From the NCBI RefSeq assembly GCF_023657595.1, contig NZ_CP098323.1, positions 2,876,001-2,940,000 of the forward strand: a DNA stretch of 64,000 nt, written 5' to 3'. Under the pieces are notes generated by a model that was not told the origin of the DNA, searched no databases, and saw only the letters and a program-made list of their open reading frames with translations. Source of the DNA: Cytobacillus firmus. Its GTDB lineage: Bacteria; Bacillota; Bacilli; Bacillales; Cytobacillaceae. The translations under genes were made by a program, and so were the position numbers. Below, piece after piece: positions 37,200 through 45,497 of this stretch (its first letter is position 1; each line of letters starts with the position of its first letter).

Positions 37200-38198
37200 T
37201 CATTTCCACTGCACAACCGTCGCAGCCCACGTATACCCAGTTCCCGCACTGACAGCTACGGCAATATCCCCGGGATTCAAAAGTCCCCGTTCCTGGGCAA
37301 AATGCAGCCCAATGCATGGGTCAAGTGAAGACATGTGGCCATGGTGATTTAAGTAAATTGCTTTTTCTTCCGGAAGTTCGAGTGATTGTAAGAGTTCTTT
37401 GAACATGGAACGTTTGGTGTGCAATGGCAATAGGAGTTTCATATCTTGAGGAGAATAACCGCTTCTATGGAGTGCTTCGCGAACTACATGATCAAAATTT
37501 GCAATCGATACAGGATCGAGTCTTTCTTTCATGGATTGCGGATCCTTCACATCAATATAATGAAGGTTTTTTTCAACTGTTTCGCGGCTGGCATAATGCT
37601 TAGACCCACCTGCAGGTGTTCGGACATCATCATGGAAGGATCCGTCTGTCAGGATGGCACTTTCGAGTATTTCACTATGCGAGGAATCCCTTGTGATCAG
37701 TGCAGCCGTTCCGCCATCTGCAAAGTTGAACATGAAGCGCGAGCGCGGGTTCGCATAATCGATAATTTGTGATTCCTTGCAGCCCCCAACCAGCAGGATA
37801 TTTTGGATTGATTGATCTGAAGCAATCATGTCTTTTGCTACCTTCAAAGCAATCGGAAAGCAGGAGCTGACATTCATGATTTCAAACGCATAGGCATTTT
37901 TCGCCCCTAATTCATGCTGGATTTTCGGAGCACTGGACCAGACATAATAATCCTTATGAGGACTGCCAAAATAAATCACGACATCGATGGACAGCGGGTC
38001 AATCCCTTCGATCGCCTGCCTTCCCGCAGCAATGGCCAAGTCGGAGGCATGGAGGCTATCATCTGCAACATGCTTCTGTACCAAACCGAACTTTTCGATA
38101 ATCACCTCTTCAGGTATGCCTGTCTTTACTGCGAGATCGGCTGCCGTTTCGATTCCAGGAGGGAAAAATACTCCTGTTGCTTTAATGCCAATTCCCAT
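37200..38198 (-). CDS. FabH-like 3-oxoacyl-ACP synthase III family protein
   Basis: A 332-residue thiolase-fold enzyme of the KAS III family. The nucleophile Cys is in MNVSSCFP (C113), and the first catalytic His in LLLPLHTKR (H260). The canonical GN-T/S-A asparagine is replaced: NHHGHMSS puts His (H288) there, giving Cys-His-His. This argues for a specialised condensing or acyl-transfer enzyme rather than housekeeping FabH. The start overlaps the MaoC stop (TGATG) and has GGAGGGG. It lies between the hydratase and the transporter in one operon. Confidence 0.82.
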   Translation of the reverse strand: MGIGIKATGVFFPPGIETAADLAVKTGIPEEVIIEKFGLVQKHVADDSLHASDLAIAAGRQAIEGIDPLSIDVVIYFGSPHKDYYVWSSAPKIQHELGAKNAYAFEIMNVSSCFPIALKVAKDMIASDQSIQNILLVGGCKESQIIDYANPRSRFMFNFADGGTAALITRDSSHSEILESAILTDGSFHDDVRTPAGGSKHYASRETVEKNLHYIDVKDPQSMKERLDPVSIANFDHVVREALHRSGYSPQDMKLLLPLHTKRSMFKELLQSLELPEEKAIYLNHHGHMSSLDPCIGLHFAQERGLLNPGDIAVAVSAGTGYTWAATVVQWK

Positions 38199-38614
38199 CA
38201 GATTACCCCTCCATCCTCAGGCACCATCATCTTGGCCGTGCCTGTCAAAACTTTTGTTCCATCCTGATTGAAGCACTCGGTCAGCAAAGTCAGTATTCGC
38301 CTTTTGCTGTCAATCTCCTGAACCGTTCCTTGTGCGGTAATTGTATCGCCTATAAAAACGGGCGCCTTGAACCGGATGGTCTGTTCAACATAAATGGATC
38401 CTTTTCCGGGCAGATGCACACCCAATAGCTGGGATAATAGACTGGATGTTAAGAGACCATGTGCTATGCGCTTTTTAAATCTCGTTTTTTTGGCGTATTC
38501 CCCGTCTATGTGGACCGGGTTAAAATCTCCGCTAATTCCTGCAAACATTACAAAATCTGTTTCTGTAATGGTTTTGCTGCAGGATGCCTGCTGGCCGACA
38601 CTATAACTGATCAC
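38198..38614 (-). CDS. MaoC-like (R)-specific enoyl-CoA hydratase
   Basis: A 138-residue hot-dog fold protein. The hydratase motif FAGISGDFNPVHID (about residues 24-37) contains the catalytic Asp and His. The later RFKAPVFIGDTI is typical of MaoC dehydratases. The start is GTG with AAGGTGA. It is 4 bases downstream of the acyl-CoA synthetase and overlaps the FabH-like gene, so it likely acts on the CoA ester made there. Confidence 0.88.
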   Translation of the reverse strand: MISYSVGQQASCSKTITETDFVMFAGISGDFNPVHIDGEYAKKTRFKKRIAHGLLTSSLLSQLLGVHLPGKGSIYVEQTIRFKAPVFIGDTITAQGTVQEIDSKRRILTLLTECFNQDGTKVLTGTAKMMVPEDGGVI

Positions 38615-38618
38615 CTTT

Positions 38619-40100
38619 TCACCTTCTTACTAAAAGTTGTGTTTTCTGTATTTTTCCCGTGGCATTTTTCGGGAGCTCGTTTAAAAATGTTACCTTCTTT
38701 GGAATCTTATATTTTGCAAGATTCCCGTGACAGTGTTGAACAACATCATCTTCAGTTAAAGCGCTTCCATTTACTTTTACTATGAACGCTTCTGGCACTT
38801 CACCCCAAAGTGGATTAGCATTTCCAACCACCGCAACCTCGGCTACATCTCTTAATTGACTGATCACTTGCTCCACTTCCAGCGGATAGATATTTTCCCC
38901 GCCGGAAATAATCATTTCTTTCTTTCGGCCTACAATGAACAGGAACCCTTCTTCATCTGATTTGGCTAAATCCCCCGTCAGGAGCCATCCATCTTTCAGT
39001 GCATCCTCAGTGGCATCTGGCCGGTTCCAATATTCCTTCATGATATTTGGCCCTCTCACTGCAAGCTCGCCAACTTCACCTTTTGCAGCAGCTTTGCCCT
39101 TTGAATCGATCAGCTTATATTCAGAAAATAACACAGGCTTTCCGATGGACCCTCTCTTCCGCGGTGCGTCTTCTTTTGTGAGCATAAATAGAGTAGGAGA
39201 TGTCTCCGTCATTCCAAAGCCCTGTCCAAAGAGGAATCCTCTATCAAAATAGGAATCTATTAATTCACGCGGACATGGGGCTCCTCCATTATAGAACCAG
39301 CGGACCGTGCTTAAATCAGCCGTTTTGAATGATGGGCTTGTCAGCAGTGCCTGATGAATGGTCGGAACTCCCATCACAATGGACACCTTATGTTTTTCAA
39401 TCATCGCGAGCGCTTTTTCAGGCTCAAACTTTCCTGGGATCACAATGGTTCCGCCTGAAAATAAGGACGGAAAGGCAAACAGCCCGATTCCCCCTATATG
39501 AAACAGCGGAAGCAGCACGATACAGCGATCCTTTGACGTTAAATCAATCGCAAGCTTGTTATTCACGGCATTCCAGAACATATTGCTCTGTGTCAGTACG
39601 GCCCCTTTCGGTTTTCCGGTGGTCCCGGAGGTGTAGCAGATAATGTATGGAGCTTCCTCGTCAATTGGATTCTCATTAGTAATGCTCGTTTGGGTAACCT
39701 CGCATAAATCCTCCATAAACTCCATAGATTCTAATTCGCTTTGTTCAACAAGAGAAGACGCAAACTCTGCATTCTCTTTTTCGGCAAAAATCAGCTTTGA
39801 GCCGCTGTCGTTGAGCTGGAAAACCAGTTCCTTTGCACTTAGCCGAATATTGAGCGGGACGGCCACACATTCTGCCTTTGCAATGGCAAATAGAAGGACT
39901 ATGTATTCAATCCGGTTGTTCGACAGAATGGCGATGCGTTCTCCTTTTCTTCCCTGCAGCTTTTCATTAATTTTCACAGCAGCTGAATCGATCATTTTAT
40001 CCAGCTGCCTGTAGGATACCTTGTCGTTATCTGTTATGACTGCTGTCCGATCTGGATGTGTAAATGCCCATTTCTGAATCCAATAGGCAATGCCTTTCAT
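38619..40100 (-). CDS. AMP-forming acyl-CoA synthetase
   Basis: A 493-residue ANL-superfamily ligase that makes an acyl-CoA from a carboxylic acid with ATP and CoA. Motifs: YTSGTTGKPKGAVLT (P-loop), GQGFGMTETSP, GWLLTGDLAKSDEEGF, GRKKEMIISGGENIYP and the C-terminal catalytic Lys in NATGKIQK. It could be a medium/long-chain, aromatic or o-succinylbenzoate-type ligase; the substrate is not decidable. GAGGGGGA precedes the ATG. It lies 14 bases after the TetR gene. Confidence 0.9.
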   Translation of the reverse strand: MKGIAYWIQKWAFTHPDRTAVITDNDKVSYRQLDKMIDSAAVKINEKLQGRKGERIAILSNNRIEYIVLLFAIAKAECVAVPLNIRLSAKELVFQLNDSGSKLIFAEKENAEFASSLVEQSELESMEFMEDLCEVTQTSITNENPIDEEAPYIICYTSGTTGKPKGAVLTQSNMFWNAVNNKLAIDLTSKDRCIVLLPLFHIGGIGLFAFPSLFSGGTIVIPGKFEPEKALAMIEKHKVSIVMGVPTIHQALLTSPSFKTADLSTVRWFYNGGAPCPRELIDSYFDRGFLFGQGFGMTETSPTLFMLTKEDAPRKRGSIGKPVLFSEYKLIDSKGKAAAKGEVGELAVRGPNIMKEYWNRPDATEDALKDGWLLTGDLAKSDEEGFLFIVGRKKEMIISGGENIYPLEVEQVISQLRDVAEVAVVGNANPLWGEVPEAFIVKVNGSALTEDDVVQHCHGNLAKYKIPKKVTFLNELPKNATGKIQKTQLLVRR

Positions 40101-40114
40101 CGAACTCCCCCTCT

Positions 40115-40717
40115 TTACTTTTTTAATCCCTGAAAGATAAGTGTCATCGCCGCATCAAATGCTTCTTCAGGAACTTCTTTCTTTTCCCAATACACCCATC
40201 TCATGCCGAGGAACTGTCCAATCGACATTAAGCAGTAAGCAACTGTCTCCTGGTCCAGGTCCTTAAACTCTCCCGCTTCGATCCCTTGAGACAGACTCTT
40301 TAAAAATCCGTTTGCCAGCTTCCCGTAATACCAGCGGAATAGCTCCTGGTCCACCACAACAGCCTGCTGGACAATGCTGTATAAATTCGGATGATTTTTG
40401 ACCCAACTGAAGAAAGCGAAGAAGCCATTTCGCTGTGCCTCCTCAAATGAAGAGCTTCCTGCCATACCTTCCTTAATTGCAATGCGCAAATCCCGGCTGT
40501 AGGTTCGAATCAGCTCATCATAGATATCTTTCTTTGAAGGAAAATAGTTATAGAATGTTCCCTGGGCCACTTTAGCTTCCTGTGAAATATTGACGATGGA
40601 AGTTTCAAAATACCCTTTCTGCCCAAACACCTCTTCAGCTGCTCTTAACAATTTTTCACGCGTTTCAATTCCTCTTGGAGTAAGTGCTTTTTCCTCACTA
40701 ATATTTTTAACTGACAC
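40115..40717 (-). CDS. TetR family transcriptional regulator
   Basis: A 200-residue repressor. The N-terminal TetR helix-turn-helix is clear (RGIETREKLLRAAEEVFGQK, then VAQGTFYNYFPSKKDIYDEL), close to FadR/AcrR-type regulators of fatty acid genes. The start is the GTG at 40717 with AGAGGTGA; another GTG at 40726 is part of that site. It is first in the nine-gene operon, so autoregulation and induction by an acyl-CoA or the free acid are likely (inference). Confidence 0.88.
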   Translation of the reverse strand: MSVKNISEEKALTPRGIETREKLLRAAEEVFGQKGYFETSIVNISQEAKVAQGTFYNYFPSKKDIYDELIRTYSRDLRIAIKEGMAGSSSFEEAQRNGFFAFFSWVKNHPNLYSIVQQAVVVDQELFRWYYGKLANGFLKSLSQGIEAGEFKDLDQETVAYCLMSIGQFLGMRWVYWEKKEVPEEAFDAAMTLIFQGLKK

Positions 40718-40737
40718 CTGAATCACCTCTCAACTTA

Positions 40738-40787
40738 ATTATAAATAATATTCTTAAAATTACAACAATAAATTATTTAAAATTACA
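40738..40787 (-). promoter_or_regulatory. Promoter and direct repeats upstream of tetR
   Basis: On the minus strand TATAAT (40743-40738) follows TTGTAA at 16 bases. The -35 belongs to one of two direct 11-base copies of TGTAATTTTAA (40764-40754 and 40787-40777), spaced exactly 23 bases apart. They could be operator half-sites for the TetR protein. Confidence 0.5.
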
Positions 40788-40822
40788 GGAAAATATTTTA
40801 TTCTATTAGAACGGAGTTAAAA

Positions 40823-40852
40823 TAACCCCGTCCAGACTATATGACGGGGTTA
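40823..40852 (-). terminator. Terminator of vgb gene
   Basis: TAACCCCGTC and GACGGGGTTA form a perfect 10-bp stem with a 10-base loop; the minus strand continues TTTTAAC. It lies 37 bases past the lyase stop. Confidence 0.75.
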
Positions 40853-40888
40853 AATAATCTATTAGTTCTCATCAAAATAGGCCTTCTA

Positions 40889-41779
40889 TTATTCGATCAA
40901 CGTGATTTTCCCAATCCTGTCACACTCCAATGCAAACCAGATGTTCTTCCCATCGCTGCTAGAAATCCCATGTGGTTCAGCATTTGGAGTTTCAATTGTA
41001 TACTCCTCAATCATCCCGTTGTCTGTAATTCTTCCAATCTTATTTGCTCCCCACTCTGTGAACCATAAATCATTGCCTGCCCCTGCTGTGATGGCATGCG
41101 GGCGGGCGTTCGCGGTTGGAATTTCAAATTCAGTTATTTCTCCCGCTGCGCTGATACGTCCTATTTTATTGCCGATAATCTCCACAAACCAGAGTGCACC
41201 ATCGTTTCCTTTCGTAATTCCAACCGGCCCGGAAGCAGGTGTAGGAATTTTAAATTCTGTCACTTCTCCATTTTCGGTAATTCTTCCGATGGCATTATTT
41301 TGGTTTTCTGTGAACCATAGAGCATCATCAGATCCCAGCGTTATAAATGCCGGGTACGAACCTTGAGCCGGAAGATTGTATTCAGTGATAGAACCATCAT
41401 CCTTAATCCGCCCAATACGGTTTCCATTCATTTCGGTAAACCAGATATCTCCATTCGGACCTTCAGTAATCCCATAGGGTGCTGAATCTGGATTGGGCAA
41501 GGGATATTCTTGAATAGTGCCTTCCTTCGTTATTCTCCCAATCCTGTTTGCTGCATTCTCGGTAAACCAGACCTCTCCTTTTGACGACACCATTACACAC
41601 ATGACCTTTGCATCCGGTGTCGGAAGCGGATACTCTGTCATTTCCCCGTCCAATCCGACACAGCTGATCTGATTGGCTTTATGCTGTGTAAACCAGACCT
41701 CTCCCTTCTCTGAAACAGCGATACCGTATGGACCTGTATTTTTACTGGCAAGATTCATTTCCTGTAATTTAATTTGCAT
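40889..41779 (-). CDS. vgb: Virginiamycin B lyase (streptogramin B resistance)
   Basis: A 296-residue seven-bladed beta-propeller lyase built of repeated (D/E)xWFTE-x-x-x-N-x-IGRI blades. It would linearise type B streptogramins by cleaving the ester bond. Residues reported as essential in the staphylococcal enzyme fall at the same places: Tyr18, His228, Glu268, His270, with a Glu at 285. The start at 41779 has GGAGGG six bases upstream. A frame open to 41920 runs through the leader terminator and is not the real N-terminus. Expression is probably induced by attenuation, see the leader elements. Confidence 0.88.
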   Translation of the reverse strand: MQIKLQEMNLASKNTGPYGIAVSEKGEVWFTQHKANQISCVGLDGEMTEYPLPTPDAKVMCVMVSSKGEVWFTENAANRIGRITKEGTIQEYPLPNPDSAPYGITEGPNGDIWFTEMNGNRIGRIKDDGSITEYNLPAQGSYPAFITLGSDDALWFTENQNNAIGRITENGEVTEFKIPTPASGPVGITKGNDGALWFVEIIGNKIGRISAAGEITEFEIPTANARPHAITAGAGNDLWFTEWGANKIGRITDNGMIEEYTIETPNAEPHGISSSDGKNIWFALECDRIGKITLIE

Positions 41780-41813
41780 ACCGTTCCCTCCGCACACCAA
41801 AATTTTCACACAA

Positions 41814-41852
41814 ACAAAAAGCCTCCTATCTCGACTTTTCGAGACAGGAGGC
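41814..41852 (-). promoter_or_regulatory. vgb leader terminator (attenuator)
   Basis: On the minus strand GCCTCCTGTCTCGA pairs with TCGAGATAGGAGGC (14-bp stem, one G-U, 4-base loop) and is followed by TTTTTGTTTG. This full intrinsic terminator stands about 35 bases in front of the lyase start codon, so it must be read through for expression. Confidence 0.85.
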
Positions 41853-41901
41853 AGTGCGTTACATAGACTTAAACAGGCTATTCGATTAGAGCAGCCCCTT
41901 T

Positions 41902-41922
41902 TCAAGTCAAAAGCACACACAT
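41902..41922 (-). CDS. Six-codon leader ORF of vgb
   Basis: ATG at 41922 followed by TGT GTG CTT TTG ACT and TGA encodes MCVLLT. Its ribosome binding site (ACAGGA) lies inside the antiterminator strand 41925-41940. A ribosome loading or stalling here would change which RNA hairpin forms, as in other antibiotic-inducible leaders. Inference from layout only. Confidence 0.5.
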   Translation of the reverse strand: MCVLLT

Positions 41923-41924
41923 TA

Positions 41925-41940
41925 ATCCTGTCTCGAAAAA
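41925..41940 (-). promoter_or_regulatory. Antiterminator strand of vgb leader
   Basis: TTTTTCGAGACAGGAT on the minus strand is the exact complement, over 14 bases, of the 5' arm and loop of the leader terminator (41849-41836). Pairing of the two excludes the terminator. Confidence 0.75.
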
Positions 41941-41989
41941 CAATCGATAACTAAAGCCCATTCCAACACGTTTTTGGTACTGAACCAGA

Positions 41990-42236
41990 GGCTGTATTAT
42001 CGATTTTCTCTAAAGCCAGGATTATAGGATCATGTGCTTTTCTTCACCCTTTCAACTTTTGGATAAATTCACTGTAAGATATATACTGATCGAAGTCAAA
42101 TGATGCTGGTCCTCCTAAGGAATTAGTGATTTTCAATTTCATACAAGCTAATCATTTTAGAAATTACTGCTGAACCAATATTAAATATCAAATGGCCTAT
42201 TGCCTTCCAAATATAAATTTATGAGGTGAAACCGTC
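41990..42236. other. Upstream region of vgb leader
   Basis: About 250 bases between the leader and the lipase stop. It should hold the promoter of the leader transcript, but no convincing -35/-10 pair was found. A 32-codon minus-strand ORF (42142-42044) lacks a ribosome binding site. Confidence 0.4.
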
Positions 42237-43082
42237 TCATGGAATTTCCCCGCTGCATCCCCCGATAAACGGAACACACATTACCGTATCCGGGCAAAAG
42301 CCTTGGCTGCCGGCACATAAAGTTCTGGTATAATAAGGATTCTGCATACTGAGATTATGAAAATAGCAGACAATCTCATGATTGCGGACAGGCAAGCTGT
42401 TCAGCTGAAAGGAAACCGGATATTTTCTATTCACATGCCGATAGTATAACCCATCCTTTGTAAACGGAGGCGGGTAAACTCGAGCTGGTAAAGTAGGGAT
42501 GATGTCATGAATATTAACTATTCGTATGCTATTCTGTACCGTTTGACTGAAGAAGGAAGCAAAGAGTGGATCACCAGTTCGCGGGCTGCCGTACGTATAG
42601 ATGATTGGATCTTTAAACCTGGTATTCACTTCGATATCCAGCGCAGCAAGCACCGCCAAACTGCCGCCTAAACTGTGGCCTGCAATCAATACTCTTTTTC
42701 CAGTGGAAAGCCTGTTTAATTCCCTGATTAATTCGTTGCGGGTCGAGGAGTAAATACAGGTAAAACCACGGTGTGTGAATCCCGCATCCCTGACATAAGG
42801 ATAGGGTACTTGATATAAGTCCTGGTCCGACTCATTGTCCTTAAATGTCCGGGTGCCTCGAAAAGTTACCACGATGTCTTCCGCGGATTCTGCGATAAAG
42901 CCAAATACTTCTTCTTCCGGCTCTTCAACCCCTGCAAGAGCGCGGATAATATGGCGAAGCCTGAAGCCCCTTGGCAGGGAAAGTGTTCCCGTTTCAAAAA
43001 GCTGATATGCCTGATGAATCATGCCCGCAAGCAAAATGGCCTCTTCCGTGCTGAACTTTTCCTTAAAGACTGAGTTATTCAT
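42237..43082 (-). CDS. Lipase class 3 family protein
   Basis: A 281-residue alpha/beta hydrolase of the lipase-3 family. The nucleophile elbow is GHSLGGSLAVLAA with Ser137; FRGTRTF precedes the oxyanion region; SPRTGDPLFASFF and NIHDIIPTLP give the Asp; RNHEIVCYFH may supply the His. A Cys-containing tail (GFCPDTVMCVPFIGGC) is shared with the paralogue next door. No signal peptide is obvious. AAGGAG precedes the ATG at 7 bases. Confidence 0.85.
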   Translation of the reverse strand: MNNSVFKEKFSTEEAILLAGMIHQAYQLFETGTLSLPRGFRLRHIIRALAGVEEPEEEVFGFIAESAEDIVVTFRGTRTFKDNESDQDLYQVPYPYVRDAGFTHRGFTCIYSSTRNELIRELNRLSTGKRVLIAGHSLGGSLAVLAALDIEVNTRFKDPIIYTYGSPRTGDPLFASFFSQTVQNSIRIVNIHDIIPTLPARVYPPPFTKDGLYYRHVNRKYPVSFQLNSLPVRNHEIVCYFHNLSMQNPYYTRTLCAGSQGFCPDTVMCVPFIGGCSGEIP

Positions 43083-43124
43083 GGATGGACTCCTTTTTCA
43101 TTTTTACTATTCGATTTTCTATGT

Positions 43125-43940
43125 TTAACATGTTCTCTGAAAAGGAACACACACTTCTGTATCTGGGCAAAAACCAGGGTTTTCGGAACATAGTATATCT
43201 GCAAAGTTGGGATTCAAACTTCTTAATGATTTAAAATAACAGTTAATGCTGTCATTTCGGGGTGTATTGTTTAACTGGAAAGAGAGCCGGTATTCTGTTT
43301 TGACATGCTGATAATTTATTCCTTCCTCTGTAAACGGAGGCGGATATCTTACTTCGGGGAATGTTGGGAAAGAGTCATGTATATTAACCACTCGTATGCT
43401 GTTTTTTACCTTTTGATCGAATTTCATGACAAATTCGGGATCTCCGATTCGAGGGCTGCCGTACGTATAGACGAATGGCTTTTTAAATTTTGAGTTCACT
43501 GCCATATCCAAAGCAGCTAATACAGATAATGCCCCACCGTAGTTATGGCCGGTAACAAACAGCTTTTTAGAGGAGGATAGCTTGTTTAATTGTTCCATTA
43601 AATTATTTCTTGCTGATTGATATAAGCATGTAAATCCACGGGAAGTTTTTCCTCCATCTGGAACATAGGGATATGGAATTTGGAAGATGTCATAGGATGC
43701 TAATAGATCGGAAGGATAGGCAGCGTATCCTCTGAACGCAATGATAATTTTGTCCTTTGACTCTGCTAAAAATCCATAAATATTTTCGGCCGGATTCTCC
43801 ACATCAGCAAAGGCACGAATAATATACCGCAGTTCATATCCTTTAGGCAGAGTCAAACTTCCATTTAAATAAAGCGGATAGGTCTGATAGCTAAAAGCTG
43901 CAAGCAGGATGGCGGCTTCACTGTTAATAATTTTCTTCAT
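43125..43940 (-). CDS. Lipase-3 paralogue lacking catalytic Ser
   Basis: A 271-residue paralogue of the following gene, alike along the whole length, including the tail GFCPDTEVCVPFQRTC. The nucleophile elbow reads GHNYGGALSVLAA, so Asn133 replaces the catalytic Ser. FRGYAAY replaces FRGTRTF. It is therefore probably inactive as a lipase and may be a binding protein or a diverging duplicate. The ATG at 43940 with AAAGGA is preferred over a longer frame to 44012. The two genes lie 42 bases apart on the same strand. Confidence 0.82.
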   Translation of the reverse strand: MKKIINSEAAILLAAFSYQTYPLYLNGSLTLPKGYELRYIIRAFADVENPAENIYGFLAESKDKIIIAFRGYAAYPSDLLASYDIFQIPYPYVPDGGKTSRGFTCLYQSARNNLMEQLNKLSSSKKLFVTGHNYGGALSVLAALDMAVNSKFKKPFVYTYGSPRIGDPEFVMKFDQKVKNSIRVVNIHDSFPTFPEVRYPPPFTEEGINYQHVKTEYRLSFQLNNTPRNDSINCYFKSLRSLNPNFADILCSENPGFCPDTEVCVPFQRTC

Positions 43941-44180
43941 GTGCTTAATTCCTTTCTGAAGAGCTGAAATGCGATGCTCAACGCAAAAAATTACCCTCAG
44001 ATGAAAAATCATTATATTGTTTTATATTTATGTAGGGGTTTCCTTCCGTATTACCTGCTTACCTGTTCTGCTGGATGACCATCCTAATCAGAATAAAAAG
44101 AAATATTCCAGCGGCCTTCTTTTGAGCCACAATATAATTATATAATAGAGTGTTGAATTACTTAGAAAGGTTGAGACATC

Positions 44181-45437
44181 ATGAAAAAGATTTTTGCAAA
44201 TTACAAATTAACCATCTTCCTGCTCCTCTCCATCCTGATCGGCGGAGTTGCCGGAGTGGTTTTTGGCCCGAAGACTGCGGTTGTGAAGCCGTTTGGGGAT
44301 TTATTTTTAAATTTATTATTTATGATCATTGTGCCGCTTGTCTTTTTTAGCATAGCGTCGAGCCTTGCGAATATGGGCGGAATGAAAAGGCTTGGGAAGA
44401 TCATGGCCGGGATTTTCACCGTGTTTTTTATTACGGCTGTCATTTCCGCGATCCTGGGATTCATCGGGATTTCCATTGTGGATCCCTTGAAAAATACAGA
44501 CGTCTCTGCTATTAAAAGCATCATGACGGAGGCGGCCATAGATCCTGAGGCAGAAGAAGTCACGTTCCTAGGGCAGCTGGTTCAGGCGTTCACGGTTCCT
44601 GATTTCCAGATGCTGTTCTCAAAGAACAACATGCTGCAGCTGATTGTGTTCTCGATTTTATTCGGACTGGCAACAGCGATGTCCGGTGAAAAAGGCAAGC
44701 CGATTGCCAACCTTCTTTCATCCGGCTCAGCCGTCATGATGAAAATTGTTGGATTTGTGATGTACTATGCACCAATCGGTCTTGGCTGTTACTTCGCGAC
44801 GATCATTGGGGAGCTTGGCCCGCAGATTCTCGGTGGATATGTACGTGTGTTTGTTCTTTATCTGGTATTAACGCTAATCTACTTCTTTGGTTTCTTTACG
44901 CTGTATGCCTTTGCGGCTGGCGGAAAAGATGGCGTCAAGGTGTTCTGGAAAAATGCGATCACTCCTTCTGTCAGTGCGATTGCCACATGCTCGAGTGCAG
45001 CATGTATCCCAATTAACCTTGCGGCTGTCAGAAAGATGGGCGTTCCCCAGGACATTGCGGAGACGATGATCCCGCTTGGCGCAAACACGCATAAAGATGG
45101 TTCTGTTATTGGCGGAGTATTTAAGATCGTCTTCCTGTTCAGCTTGTTTGGAAAAGACATGTCGAGCATGACAAGCATCCTTACTATCCTTGTTATTTCG
45201 TTCCTGGTTGGAGCCGTGATGGGTGCCATTCCTGGCGGCGGGATGATAGGCGAAATGCTGATCCTGAGTGTATTCGGCTTCCCGCCTGAGGTGCTGCCGG
45301 TTATCGCTGTTATATCTACGGTCATTGATGCACCGGCTACCCTTCTGAATTCAGCCGGCAACACGGTATCGGCCATGATGGTCAGCCGGATTGTTGAGGG
45401 GAAGAATTGGCTGAAGGAATCATTTGCTTTAAAATAA
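44181..45437 (+). CDS. Dicarboxylate/amino acid:cation symporter
   Basis: A 418-residue DAACS-family (GltP/DctA/SstT type) sodium- or proton-coupled symporter with about eight helices and two re-entrant loops. Motifs: FMIIVPLVFFSIASSLANMGG near residue 47, the serine-rich loop ATCSSAACIPINL near residue 270, and PLGANTHKDGSVIGG. Substrate could be glutamate, serine/threonine or C4-dicarboxylates. A modest AAAGG site precedes the ATG; a strong terminator follows. Confidence 0.9.
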   Translation: MKKIFANYKLTIFLLLSILIGGVAGVVFGPKTAVVKPFGDLFLNLLFMIIVPLVFFSIASSLANMGGMKRLGKIMAGIFTVFFITAVISAILGFIGISIVDPLKNTDVSAIKSIMTEAAIDPEAEEVTFLGQLVQAFTVPDFQMLFSKNNMLQLIVFSILFGLATAMSGEKGKPIANLLSSGSAVMMKIVGFVMYYAPIGLGCYFATIIGELGPQILGGYVRVFVLYLVLTLIYFFGFFTLYAFAAGGKDGVKVFWKNAITPSVSAIATCSSAACIPINLAAVRKMGVPQDIAETMIPLGANTHKDGSVIGGVFKIVFLFSLFGKDMSSMTSILTILVISFLVGAVMGAIPGGGMIGEMLILSVFGFPPEVLPVIAVISTVIDAPATLLNSAGNTVSAMMVSRIVEGKNWLKESFALK

Positions 45438-45451
45438 GGTTGTGTGTAAAG

Positions 45452-45484
45452 AGCTGGAATTGACTTAGTCACTCCAGCTTTTTT
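45452..45484. terminator. Terminator between symporter and lipoprotein genes
   Basis: AGCTGGA and TCCAGCT arms with a 14-base loop that contains GACTTAGTC, followed by TTTTTT. It serves the plus-strand gene and may also stop the convergent one. Confidence 0.75.
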
Positions 45485-45497
45485 CAATTCATACTAT

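Noticed and set aside
40889..41920. Vgb with a 47-residue N-terminal extension
   Set aside because: The extension would be translated from inside the leader and through the terminator hairpin; Tyr18 numbering and the GGAGGG site fit the start at 41779.
42044..42142. 32-codon minus-strand ORF upstream of the vgb leader
   Set aside because: No ribosome binding site and no recognisable similarity; could be a gene remnant.
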